Positions 27,710 through 34,886 of a stretch of 64,000 nucleotides of DNA are shown in pieces. Every line of letters begins with the position of its first letter. Within the stretch, counting starts at the first letter, position 1. The notes beneath the pieces were generated by a model, which saw only the letters and a list, made by a program, of their open reading frames with translations, did no database searches and had not been told where the DNA came from. A program made the position numbers and the translations under genes. Source of the DNA: Mangrovibacterium marinum (GTDB lineage: Bacteria > Bacteroidota > Bacteroidia > Bacteroidales > Prolixibacteraceae); the NCBI RefSeq assembly GCF_003046625.1, contig NZ_QAAD01000010.1, forward strand, positions 62,001 to 126,000, given 5' to 3'.

Positions 27710-27839
27710 TTTTTTGTTCCTGAATTGCCCTCTCAAAGCCGTGAAGTGTTCCTGTACGGCTTGCAGGGGCGTGGCAAAGGAGCAAAGACCCTGGATGCAA
27801 ATCGGTATTTGATCGGTGTATTGAGAAAATTGCTATGAA

Positions 27840-28091
27840 ATATTGAAAAAGCTTGAGGAAATATCAAAGAGCTTTAAATTGATATCGAATAAGTTGAATG
27901 ATATATTGAATAAGTTGAAGTGAATGTCAAATAAGCGCAAGTCGATATTAAATAGGTTAAAGGATATATCAAGAAATTTGTATTTAATATCAAGTATGTT
28001 GAAGTCAGAATCAAATAAATTGAAAGATGTATTAAGCTGGTTTGAGTTCGTGTCAAGTAAGGTGGAGTCGGTATCAAACACTCTTGAGGTC
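27840..28091 (+). repeat. Array of twelve degenerate 21-bp repeats coding heptads
   Basis: Twelve consecutive units of exactly 21 bp, consensus near ATATCAAATAAGTTGAAGGAT, run without gaps. Read in frame each unit gives one heptad: ILKKLEE, ISKSFKL, ISNKLND, ILNKLK-stop, MSNKRKS, ILNRLKD, ISRNLYL, ISSMLKS, ESNKLKD, VLSWFEF, VSSKVES, VSNTLEV. Hydrophobic residues at positions 1 and 5 fit a coiled coil. Unit 4 ends in TGA and unit 5 begins with ATG. The minus strand is also open through the whole array. The units diverge more at the DNA than at the heptad level. Confidence 0.85.
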
Positions 28092-28190
28092 TTCCGAAAA
28101 CGAATATTTTTTTTCATTTTAGCAGTCGGATCAGCTACCGTCGGAGAGACAACTGAGCCCGGAGAAACACCAAAAGTACAACAACATTGA
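27924..28190 (+). CDS. Putative heptad-repeat small protein upstream of the Pycsar-type effector gene
   Basis: 88 residues, ATG at 27924. Residues 1-56 are eight heptads coded by units 5-12 of the 21-bp array and should form a coiled coil; residues 58-70 (KRIFFFILAVGSA) are hydrophobic and the tail is polar. The stop TGA overlaps the TTG start of the membrane-effector gene in TTGA, which suggests translational coupling, or an old fusion split by a frameshift. Units 1-4 lie in the same frame upstream but lack an ATG and end in a stop. I recognise no family; it could instead be non-coding repeat DNA. Confidence 0.4.
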   Translation: MSNKRKSILNRLKDISRNLYLISSMLKSESNKLKDVLSWFEFVSSKVESVSNTLEVFRKRIFFFILAVGSATVGETTEPGETPKVQQH

Positions 28191-28762
28191 ACGAGGAACC
28201 CGAAAAAGACGCGGCAAAACAGCCCAAGCAGAAAACAACCGAGAAAGGCATTGAGTCGATGTTTAGGCTGACGGCCAGCAATCAAATGCGCTTGAGCTCC
28301 ATTGGCGACAAAAAAGCCAACATCCTGATATCGATTAACTCGATTTTGATTTCCGTGTCGGCAGCTGTTGCAACACGACAAGCCATGGATTATCAGCAGT
28401 TTTTGCCGGCTCTGCTGGTCCTGTTTTTGTCGAGTTTAGTATCGTTGATTTTTGCAATTCTTTCGTGCCGCCCCGAGTTGAAACCGATTAACGTAACCGA
28501 CGAAGAACTCAAACAGCGGAAGGTTAACCTACTGTCGTTTGGCAACTTTAACCGCATACCTTATCCCAAATATCACCAGGCCATGCGCGAAATGATGGAC
28601 GATTACGACTATCTGTACGGCAATCTGATTAAAGATCAATATGCCCTGGGTAAAGCCTTGTACCGTAAGTTCCGGCTGCTGCGCATAGCTTATAACATCT
28701 TTATGTACGGTTTCATTTTTGCAGCCGTGGTTTTTGTGCTCAATTACCTGATGATTCAATAA
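28187..28762 (+). CDS. Pycsar system effector family membrane protein (PycTM/DUF5706-like), stand-alone
   Basis: 191 residues from a TTG at 28187. The conserved family start (GIESMFRLTASNQMRLS, residues about 21-37) lies before the first usable ATG (28259), so translation must begin upstream of that ATG; an in-frame stop at 28154 leaves TTG as the best choice. DKKANILISINSILISV begins helix 1; helix 2 is at about 68-88 and helix 3 at the C-terminus (IFMYGFIFAAVVFVLNYLM). LLSFGNF and DYLYGNLIKDQYALG match the family. In Pycsar defence such proteins damage the inner membrane when they bind cyclic pyrimidine nucleotides. No cyclase gene is adjacent, so a defence role here is unproven. Confidence 0.8.
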   Translation: MNEEPEKDAAKQPKQKTTEKGIESMFRLTASNQMRLSSIGDKKANILISINSILISVSAAVATRQAMDYQQFLPALLVLFLSSLVSLIFAILSCRPELKPINVTDEELKQRKVNLLSFGNFNRIPYPKYHQAMREMMDDYDYLYGNLIKDQYALGKALYRKFRLLRIAYNIFMYGFIFAAVVFVLNYLMIQ

Positions 28763-28792
28763 AAGCGGATAACACTTCCGAAATCACGGGGC

Positions 28793-29290
28793 AGGATGAA
28801 AGTCGCGGATTGTCGGCGGTCGTGGTTGTCTCAAGTTTTCGGGTTGTCGTTCTAAAACGCCATCAATAAGAAAGAAGGCCGTGCGATCAATGAGCAAGAG
28901 TCGGGAACCAGTTGGCCTATTTTTATCAAGACCGGGATCAAACGAAAAGCTTAGTGAACCCGGGAAGCTCCGCCGCCAGAAGGAGATCACCCGGTTGAAC
29001 TTAGCTTTTCGGCAGATGGCGGTTGAAGATAAAAATCAGCCATGACCTTTTTGTTTCGTTTTTGTGTCACTACAAAAATGAAAACCCGTCCGGTAGGACA
29101 AGGTTCCTCTTTGAGCAAAAGTAGGAATGAAAAACAGCTCGGGTTGGGGCAAGTCCCACCAAGAAAAGTTTGCGACAGGATGAGCCTTTGCTTCAGGTTC
29201 GAGCTGGATCGCCATTCAAGGCATCCCCGATGCGGTTTGGAAATCCTGCCTACCGCAGGAGGCGCATCACCCGAAGGGATGTTTACAAAA
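28793..29290. repeat. Dispersed intergenic repeat, copy A
   Basis: The core 28947-29279 matches copy B (37776-38116) in the same order: AGCTTAGTGAA, GGGAAGCTCCG, GGAGATCACCCGG, TGAACTTAGCTTT, TGAAGATAAAAAT, then ATGAAAACCCGTCCGGTAGG and CAAAAGTAGGA, TGAAAAACAGC, ATGCGGTTTGGAAA, CCTGCCTACCGCAGG and GCATCACCCGAAG. The last-but-one is a small palindrome. The 28793-28870 stretch (ATGAAAGT, TCTCAAGTT, TCGGG) resembles sequence after the core of copy B. Open frames inside are not kept between copies, so it is probably non-coding. Confidence 0.85.
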
Positions 29291-29337
29291 AAATTGCGCG
29301 TAACCGCACCAAAGCTCGGAGCAGCGCGCCCGGAGGC

Positions 29338-29517
29338 TTAGTTGCTGTTGTTCAGAAACTGAAGTAAGCCCCGAAAGTCTTGTTCTGTTTTGAAGATATA
29401 TTCCTCGCCCAGTTTCAGGGAGTGTACGTGGTGGTACAGGGTGGTCAGGGCTTGCGGTGAAGCCGTGGTTAGTTTCAGGCAAAGCGCCTTGTAAAGCTGT
29501 TGTCTTGTTGTTTTCAT
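29338..29517 (-). CDS. Small hypothetical protein (59 residues)
   Basis: The ATG at 29517 opens a 59-codon frame beginning MKTTRQQLYKALCLKLTT and ending LLQFLNNSN. The codons look used (regular GC-rich third positions) and the product is compact and helical, with Leu spacing typical of a small soluble protein. It lies 59 bp after the stop of the TetR gene on the same strand and next to repeat copy A. I do not recognise a family. Confidence 0.45.
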   Translation of the reverse strand: MKTTRQQLYKALCLKLTTASPQALTTLYHHVHSLKLGEEYIFKTEQDFRGLLQFLNNSN

Positions 29518-29576
29518 GTTGGCTGTGTTTTATACCCCGGACTGGCGAAGTGTTTGGGCTCCTTGCAGGGGGCTTT

Positions 29577-30158
29577 CTAGTTGAATAATTTTGACGTGAA
29601 GATGTCGGCTAAGCGTTCCAGTTTTTCCTGATCGTAATCATCATCCCGGTCGATCAAATATTTCAGACTCCCGTAAAAACCGGCTAACAGCAACTCGGCC
29701 ATTAGCGGAAGGTCTTCCTGAGCGACACTGCGAAATTCTCCCGAGTCGTAGGCATCCTGAATAATTCGTAAAACATAGTTTTTTTCAAATTCCATCATGC
29801 GTGCAAAGCGCTCGCGCTGACACTTTTTATCGTAGTTCACATGCGCTACAATGCGGTAAACATTCAGCATGCTAAGGGTGCCTTTCTGGAACTCTATCAT
29901 ATAGGTTTTTAGCTTTTCCTGAATGGTTTTTTGTTCTTCAACCTGCTCTTTTACCATGCGCCGAAGCTTGGTCAGCTCCATTTCAATCACCGAGTCAAAT
30001 ACTTCTTCTTTACTGTTGAAATAATGATAAAGGGTGCTTTTGGCTTTGCCACAGGCCGTGGCAATCTCGTCCATGGTTGTCTTCTTCAGGCCGTATTGCT
30101 GAAAAAGTTTTTGAGCCTGACCAATGATCTCAAGTTTTACAAGTTCGTCTTTATTCAT
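29577..30158 (-). CDS. TetR/AcrR family transcriptional regulator
   Basis: 193 residues. The N-terminal helix-turn-helix is clear (AQKLFQQYGLKKTTMDEIA followed by KSTLYHYFNSKEEVF, residues about 14-54). The C-terminal part (60-193) is the helical ligand-binding and dimer domain. It probably represses its own gene or a nearby one until a small molecule binds. A well-formed promoter (-33 TTTG, 20 bp, TATTTTTG) lies upstream, with a weak ACCGA/TCGGT inverted repeat between it and the ATG that could be an operator. No efflux gene is adjacent, so its target is unknown. Confidence 0.95.
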   Translation of the reverse strand: MNKDELVKLEIIGQAQKLFQQYGLKKTTMDEIATACGKAKSTLYHYFNSKEEVFDSVIEMELTKLRRMVKEQVEEQKTIQEKLKTYMIEFQKGTLSMLNVYRIVAHVNYDKKCQRERFARMMEFEKNYVLRIIQDAYDSGEFRSVAQEDLPLMAELLLAGFYGSLKYLIDRDDDYDQEKLERLADIFTSKLFN

Positions 30159-30187
30159 AGAAAACCGACTGGATTAGTTTTTCGGTC

Positions 30188-30219
30188 CAAAAATAAGGGC
30201 TACAACTTTAATCTGCAAA
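30188..30219 (-). promoter_or_regulatory. Bacteroidota-type promoter of the TetR gene
   Basis: Reading the minus strand: TTTG (30219-30216), a 20-bp spacer, then TATTTTTG (30195-30188). This fits the TTTG-N19-21-TAnnTTTG consensus and lies 30 bp before the ATG at 30158. Confidence 0.65.
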
Positions 30220-30342
30220 AATAGCAGTGAATTTGTTGTTTGAGCATCGCCGAAGAACCCTTTGCGGGGAGCCCGGCGTTGAAGGTCCAATCAACTGCAA
30301 TTGGCCGTCGGCAGTGTGTTGGGCCGTGGGGATAAACGAAAA

Positions 30343-30380
30343 GCAACAGGCTTCATGAACCGTGGGCAGAAGCCTGTTGC
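30343..30380 (-). terminator. Intrinsic terminator after the truncated haemoglobin gene
   Basis: Perfect 12-bp stem GCAACAGGCTTC/GAAGCCTGTTGC with a 14-nt loop. On the minus strand it is followed by TTTTCGTTT. It starts 14 bp after the stop at 30395. Confidence 0.9.
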
Positions 30381-30394
30381 TGCGGGCTGCTGCT

Positions 30395-30766
30395 TCATTG
30401 CCCGATAATCTGATCTTTCAGGGAATAGGCGATAGCGAGTACATCTTTTTGTGTTTGTTCGTCGATGTTGTGCTTGTTTAAAGCGCTCATAATATCGTCA
30501 ATCACATCCAGATATTCTGCTTTGCTGATATTCATACCCCGGTGGGCAGGGATCATTTCTTTACCCTCATACACTTCGGGTCCTCCGGTTCCGGAGGCCA
30601 GAAAATTGATCAGATGTTGTCGTGTTTTGGCGAAGTGATCCTGGTCATCTTTTAAGGGTAAAAAACGGGCTTTAACGGCTGGGTTTGTCAGATGGTTTTC
30701 AACAATATCGTCGACCAGTTTGGTAATTCCGTCCGATCCTCCGAGTCTTTCGTAGAGCGATTGCAT
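30395..30766 (-). CDS. Group 1 truncated haemoglobin
   Basis: 123 residues, the usual length. SLYERLGGSDGITKLVDD at the start and PAHRGMNIS with proximal haem ligand H75 mark the TrHbI (GlbN) family. These proteins bind O2 or NO and often detoxify NO by dioxygenation. The gene is monocistronic with a strong terminator; it lies 236 bp from the TetR gene on the same strand, but nothing shows they are co-regulated. Confidence 0.95.
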   Translation of the reverse strand: MQSLYERLGGSDGITKLVDDIVENHLTNPAVKARFLPLKDDQDHFAKTRQHLINFLASGTGGPEVYEGKEMIPAHRGMNISKAEYLDVIDDIMSALNKHNIDEQTQKDVLAIAYSLKDQIIGQ

Positions 30767-31250
30767 ACTGTGATGAATTTGAAATTAGTGTTTTGCGGGG
30801 CGGTATCAACCATTAAAAATGGAGTTTGACAGGCTGTCGGAGCAGTTAATAGCTGCCCGGAATCTGAGAGCAAGAATGCCGGGTTTTGCTTAACGGTTAG
30901 TTCTGGTTGATCCGCAAAGAAGAACCGGGTTGTTGATGACCGGTGTGCTGCCGAAATGGATCTCCGATTTTTTTATAGGGCTACGGGAATGAGCCCGAAA
31001 GGTTCGTCGTCGGTCGGTGTGCCCAAACAAAATACGGCAGGTAACCCGCTGTTTTTTTTACGGTTGAACTTCTCCGTTTAACGGACTGGTTGTTTTTCGG
31101 TTTACGCTCGGCGCAGGGGCTTGGCAATATGATCACATTGATGTATTTTGGCATCAATTGTAAACACCACGGCCCGTTGAGCCGTTATAAGGTTGACCAT
31201 TTTTTTTGAACCGAATGATAACCGAAGTGTTTTCATAAACCAATAATACG
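30767..31250. other. 484-bp gene-less region between trHb and ppc
   Basis: It holds the divergent promoters of the haemoglobin gene (minus) and the PEP carboxylase gene (plus). GTATTTTGG near 31143 is close to a -7 box for ppc but lacks one T. Nothing else was recognised. Confidence 0.45.
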
Positions 31251-34019
31251 ATGAATACAGTTTTTACCCAAGTCAAAAATGCATTAGGCAAGCCCTATGA
31301 TGACCTTCATTTTCTGTTAATCTGTTTTAAAGAGGTGCTGGAGGAAAATAACCAGCAAAAGCTGGTTGAGTTGCTGCCCTGGCTAAACCCGACGGTGCCC
31401 TCCGATCCGGACTTAATCAGCAACGAGTACATTCATCTGATGTCGATGTGTTTTCAGTTGCTGAACCTGGTTGAGGTGAACGGAGCAGTACAGAGTCGTC
31501 GGCACAAGGAAGATGAAGATATGGCCCAGGTAAATGGTTTGTGGGCCAATCAGTTCAAATATCTGAAAAGCCGCGGTATCACCGAGAAGCAGATTCTGGA
31601 AGTGTTGCCGACTGTGCTTGTTGAGCCGGTGTTGACGGCTCACCCCACCGAGGCTAAGCGAGCCGTGGTGTTGCAGGAATACCGCAAGTTGTATTTGTTG
31701 CTGGTGAAACGTGAAAATCAGATGTATACGCGCATCGAACAAGCCGAAATCCGGCAGGAAATCAAGCAGATCCTGCATCGTTTGTGGCATGTGGGTGAAA
31801 TCTACATCGAGAAGCCTCGGTTGGAGTCGGAACTGGATAATATTCTGCACTATCTCACGCAGGTCTTCCCCGGGGTGATCATGATCCTGGACAAGCGACT
31901 GCGGCAAGCCTGGAAAGAGTCGGGCTTCGATCCCAAGGTGCTGAACAATTCCGATTTGTTGCCTGTGTTGTCCTTTGGCAACTGGGTGGGCGGCGATCGC
32001 GACGGTCACCCGCTGGTTACGCCCGAAATAACCCGCCAAACGCTGGAGAAACTTCGCATTCACGCCTTCTATATTATTAAGACTGAACTGAAAGATTTAG
32101 CACAGAAGCTGAGTATTTACCACAACATATCGGATGTCAGCGAGGCGTTTGTGAACCGCTTGCAGCAGCTGCGCGAGGAGCTGGGAGCCAATGCCGAGCT
32201 GGAGCTGGAGGAACATGCCGAAGAAATTTTTAAGGCTTTTGTGCTGATTCTGATTCAGAAGATTCCCATCGACCTGACGCGCGAATTTAACCTCTCCCTC
32301 GAGGATAAAGCCAACAGCTACCGAAGCTCCATTGATTTGATTGCCGATTTGAACCTGCTTTACCAGGAGCTGGAACGATGCGGTATTGCCGAGGTGGCCC
32401 ATGTCGATGTGGGGCGTGCCAAGCGGATCCTGAAAATCTTTGGTTTTCATCTGGCCAAGCTGGATATCCGCCAAAATAGTGCCTATCACGACAAAGCCCT
32501 CAATCAGCTGATAACAGCCTCGCTGGGAGCCGAAAAGGCCGCTCAGCTTGACGAGTCGTCCGAAGCCCGGCGGGCCTTCCTGGATCAGGAATTGCAGATA
32601 AACCGGCCCTTCCTGGTGAAGCATCAAAATTTGGACGCGGAAGGACAAAATGTTATCGGCTGTCTGCAAGTGGTGAGTAACCATGTGTACCGTTACAGCC
32701 CCAATGCCTTCGGGAAGATTATCGTCAGTATGACCCGCAATACGGAGGATTTACTGACCGTTTATTTGTTTTTGCGCGAGGTGGGGCTCATCGTTAAGCG
32801 CGATGATAGGCTGGGAGCCGTTTTGCCAGTTGTGCCCTTGTTTGAAACGATTGAAGACCTGAAGCAAAGTCCGCAGATCCTCGATGATTATCTAAGTCAG
32901 CCCATTGTTCAGCAAAGCTTGCGATTGCAGTCGTGGGAAAACCCCAGCGGCGAGCTTATTCAGGATGTGATGGTGGGCTACTCCGACAGCAATAAGGATG
33001 GGGGCATTTTGGCAAGCTCCTGGTTTTTGCACGAAGCGCAGAAAGAACTTACGGAGATCGGGCAGAAGCATGGTGTGAAAATTCGCTTCTTTCATGGAAC
33101 CGGCGGTAGCATCAGCCGCGGAGCAGGGCCCAGCCATTGGTTCATAAAAACCTTGCCTTATGGCTCCATCAATGGCAAGTTCCGGGTAACGGAACAGGGC
33201 GAAACCATTGAACGCAAATATGCCAACCTGGTGAATGCGGCTTATAATCTCGAGCTGATGGTCTCGAGCGTAACCGCTCAAACAGTTTTGCACCAAAATA
33301 CCAACGGGCAAAGCGAGGAAGTTGAAAGTCTGTTTCGCCGGCTGGGCGACCGGGGACGCCACCATTACCGGCAGCTGATCTCCGATCCGGACTTTATCAG
33401 CTTCTTTTCGCAGGCGACACCGATTGATGTGATCGAGTCGAGCAAAATAGGCTCGCGCCCGGCACGGCGTACCGGCAAACGCAGTATGGAAGACCTTCGG
33501 GCTATTCCCTGGGTGTTCAGTTGGTCGCAATCGCGTTTCAATATTACCAGTTGGTACGGCGTCGGTTCAACCCTTAGTGAGCTGAAAAATGAAAATCCGA
33601 CGGAGTACAACCGTTTGCTTCAATTTGTGGAGTACGATCCTTTTGTGCGCTACGTGATGACCAATCTGGACAGCAGCCTGGCGGCAACCGATGAGCGTAT
33701 CATGGCTAAATATGCCTCGCTGGTGGAGGATCAGCAGATTCGCGACCGGATTATGGAGGTCATTCAGAATGAATTAAAACTCACGCGCAGCATGGTGGCC
33801 GATGTGTTGAAGCGGCCAATTAACGAACGACGGATCAATCATTACTATTCAACCATACTTAGAGCCGAGGCTCTCGATAATTTGCACGATGCCCAGGTGG
33901 AGTTGCTGCAAAAATGGCGCGAGGCCAAAAAAACAAAGTCGAAAGATGAAGATCACTATTTGTTTGCCTTGCTGCAATGTGTAAATGCCATTGCCAACGC
34001 GCTGGGAGCCACCGGTTGA
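31251..34019 (+). CDS. ppc: Phosphoenolpyruvate carboxylase
   Basis: 922 residues, the usual length. It carboxylates PEP with bicarbonate to oxaloacetate, refilling the TCA cycle. Motifs seen: VLTAHPTEAKR with the catalytic His (H131), GNWVGGDRDGHP (243-254), VGYSDSNKDGG (575-585), and the mobile loop FFHGTGGSISRGAGP (613-627). In the canonical loop FHGRGGTIGRGG the first Arg is conserved; here it is T617, while the second (R623) is kept. The C-terminus ends ATG rather than the usual QNTG. The enzyme is cytoplasmic. The next gene, 30 bp downstream, codes for an LCIB-type carbonic anhydrase homologue, which could supply its bicarbonate. Confidence 0.96.
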   Translation: MNTVFTQVKNALGKPYDDLHFLLICFKEVLEENNQQKLVELLPWLNPTVPSDPDLISNEYIHLMSMCFQLLNLVEVNGAVQSRRHKEDEDMAQVNGLWANQFKYLKSRGITEKQILEVLPTVLVEPVLTAHPTEAKRAVVLQEYRKLYLLLVKRENQMYTRIEQAEIRQEIKQILHRLWHVGEIYIEKPRLESELDNILHYLTQVFPGVIMILDKRLRQAWKESGFDPKVLNNSDLLPVLSFGNWVGGDRDGHPLVTPEITRQTLEKLRIHAFYIIKTELKDLAQKLSIYHNISDVSEAFVNRLQQLREELGANAELELEEHAEEIFKAFVLILIQKIPIDLTREFNLSLEDKANSYRSSIDLIADLNLLYQELERCGIAEVAHVDVGRAKRILKIFGFHLAKLDIRQNSAYHDKALNQLITASLGAEKAAQLDESSEARRAFLDQELQINRPFLVKHQNLDAEGQNVIGCLQVVSNHVYRYSPNAFGKIIVSMTRNTEDLLTVYLFLREVGLIVKRDDRLGAVLPVVPLFETIEDLKQSPQILDDYLSQPIVQQSLRLQSWENPSGELIQDVMVGYSDSNKDGGILASSWFLHEAQKELTEIGQKHGVKIRFFHGTGGSISRGAGPSHWFIKTLPYGSINGKFRVTEQGETIERKYANLVNAAYNLELMVSSVTAQTVLHQNTNGQSEEVESLFRRLGDRGRHHYRQLISDPDFISFFSQATPIDVIESSKIGSRPARRTGKRSMEDLRAIPWVFSWSQSRFNITSWYGVGSTLSELKNENPTEYNRLLQFVEYDPFVRYVMTNLDSSLAATDERIMAKYASLVEDQQIRDRIMEVIQNELKLTRSMVADVLKRPINERRINHYYSTILRAEALDNLHDAQVELLQKWREAKKTKSKDEDHYLFALLQCVNAIANALGATG

Positions 34020-34049
34020 TTGACAAGACCGATTTGAAAATAGATAAGG

Positions 34050-34745
34050 ATGAACAAGACTATTGAGCGGATTCACTCGCTCTTTCCCGGAGCAGCTCCT
34101 TTTGAGGACGTTCTGGACGACTGTTACCGGCAACTAAAAGCAGACTATCAGCTGATGCCGAAAGAAACCATTGCCGCCTATTCGCTTTGCCCCGATGAGC
34201 TGAATAACCCGGTTGTTGAAAAGATCCGGGAGCTGTTCGGGCCTGCTTTTGCGCTGGGCGGCATCAGCGGTTATCCCTTCACGGGAGTAACAGGCTTCAA
34301 TGCTTTTGGCGACCATATTCCCGATGGGGGCAATGCCTTTATTTTTTACGGGCCACATATTGGCATCGATGCTGCGCGAAATGGCTATGTGCACCGGGTG
34401 GGGCAGCAACGCGATACGCTGTCCTGTGGTGCCGCTTTAGGGGCTTATCAGCAGTTGGTGGAAAGCGGCGGTGCCAAGCCGGAGTTGAACCACGCCGACT
34501 ACCAGCAGTGGCGCATCAAGCAGATGTTTCTGCCGCATCTGAACGAAATCCCGCAGCTGGCTCCCGAGCTGAAGTTGGTTGATCTGGTGTATGGCGAAAG
34601 TCATGCTTTTGTGCTGGAACAGGCCGCCCGAATTAAAGAACAATTTAATGCCCGGCGAATGTTTCTGCTGGGGGGAGTTGTGCTGAATACCCCTTTAACA
34701 TTGGCTGACTACATTCAGCTTCGTTCCTTCGATGTTCTGGAGTAG
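34050..34745 (+). CDS. LCIB-family (theta-type) carbonic anhydrase homologue
   Basis: 231 residues, no signal peptide, so cytoplasmic. It matches the LCIB/LCIC family (limiting-CO2-inducible proteins of algae, some of which are zinc carbonic anhydrases): FPGAAPFEDVLDDCY, then LCPDEL, SGYPFTGVTGFNAFGDH, GPHIGID and SCGAALGAYQQL. The expected zinc ligands are present: C47, H103 and C126, with D49 and H89 also conserved. The family CRDE motif reads CPDE here, so the Arg beside the first zinc ligand is Pro48. It follows ppc by 30 bp in what looks like a two-gene operon closed by an inverted repeat. Enzymatic activity is inferred from the family and context, not shown. Confidence 0.8.
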   Translation: MNKTIERIHSLFPGAAPFEDVLDDCYRQLKADYQLMPKETIAAYSLCPDELNNPVVEKIRELFGPAFALGGISGYPFTGVTGFNAFGDHIPDGGNAFIFYGPHIGIDAARNGYVHRVGQQRDTLSCGAALGAYQQLVESGGAKPELNHADYQQWRIKQMFLPHLNEIPQLAPELKLVDLVYGESHAFVLEQAARIKEQFNARRMFLLGGVVLNTPLTLADYIQLRSFDVLE

Positions 34746-34830
34746 CGACAATGGGAAGCACCCGTAAGCCCGAGTACTTCGGCGAAGCTAATTTTCAGCA
34801 TTAAATAGGATGCTTCGATGCCGGTGGCTG

Positions 34831-34874
34831 TTTGAAACCCAATAAAAGACAAGGTGAATTTATTGGGTTTCAAA
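34831..34874. terminator. Bidirectional terminator between the LCIB-type gene and mazG
   Basis: A perfect 16-bp inverted repeat (TTTGAAACCCAATAAA/TTTATTGGGTTTCAAA) with a 12-nt loop lies between two convergent genes, 85 bp after one stop and 12 bp from the other. There is no separate T-run, but the A/T-rich arm ends give U-rich tails in both directions. Confidence 0.7.
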
Positions 34875-34886
34875 TCCCAACCGGTA

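Noticed and set aside
27840-28091. 21-bp array as a CRISPR
   Set aside because: Units follow without spacers, are degenerate, and there are no cas genes.
27833-28381. 182-codon minus-strand frame through the 21-bp array
   Set aside because: It gives a low-complexity FNLFDI-type repeat and overlaps the start of the Pycsar-type effector; the plus-strand heptads make better sense.
28187-28762. A complete Pycsar defence operon
   Set aside because: No cyclase gene is present nearby; only the effector-type protein is seen.
29042-29367. Open frames inside repeat copy A, and 37899-38165 in copy B
   Set aside because: The frames are not kept between the two copies although the DNA is, so protein coding is unlikely.
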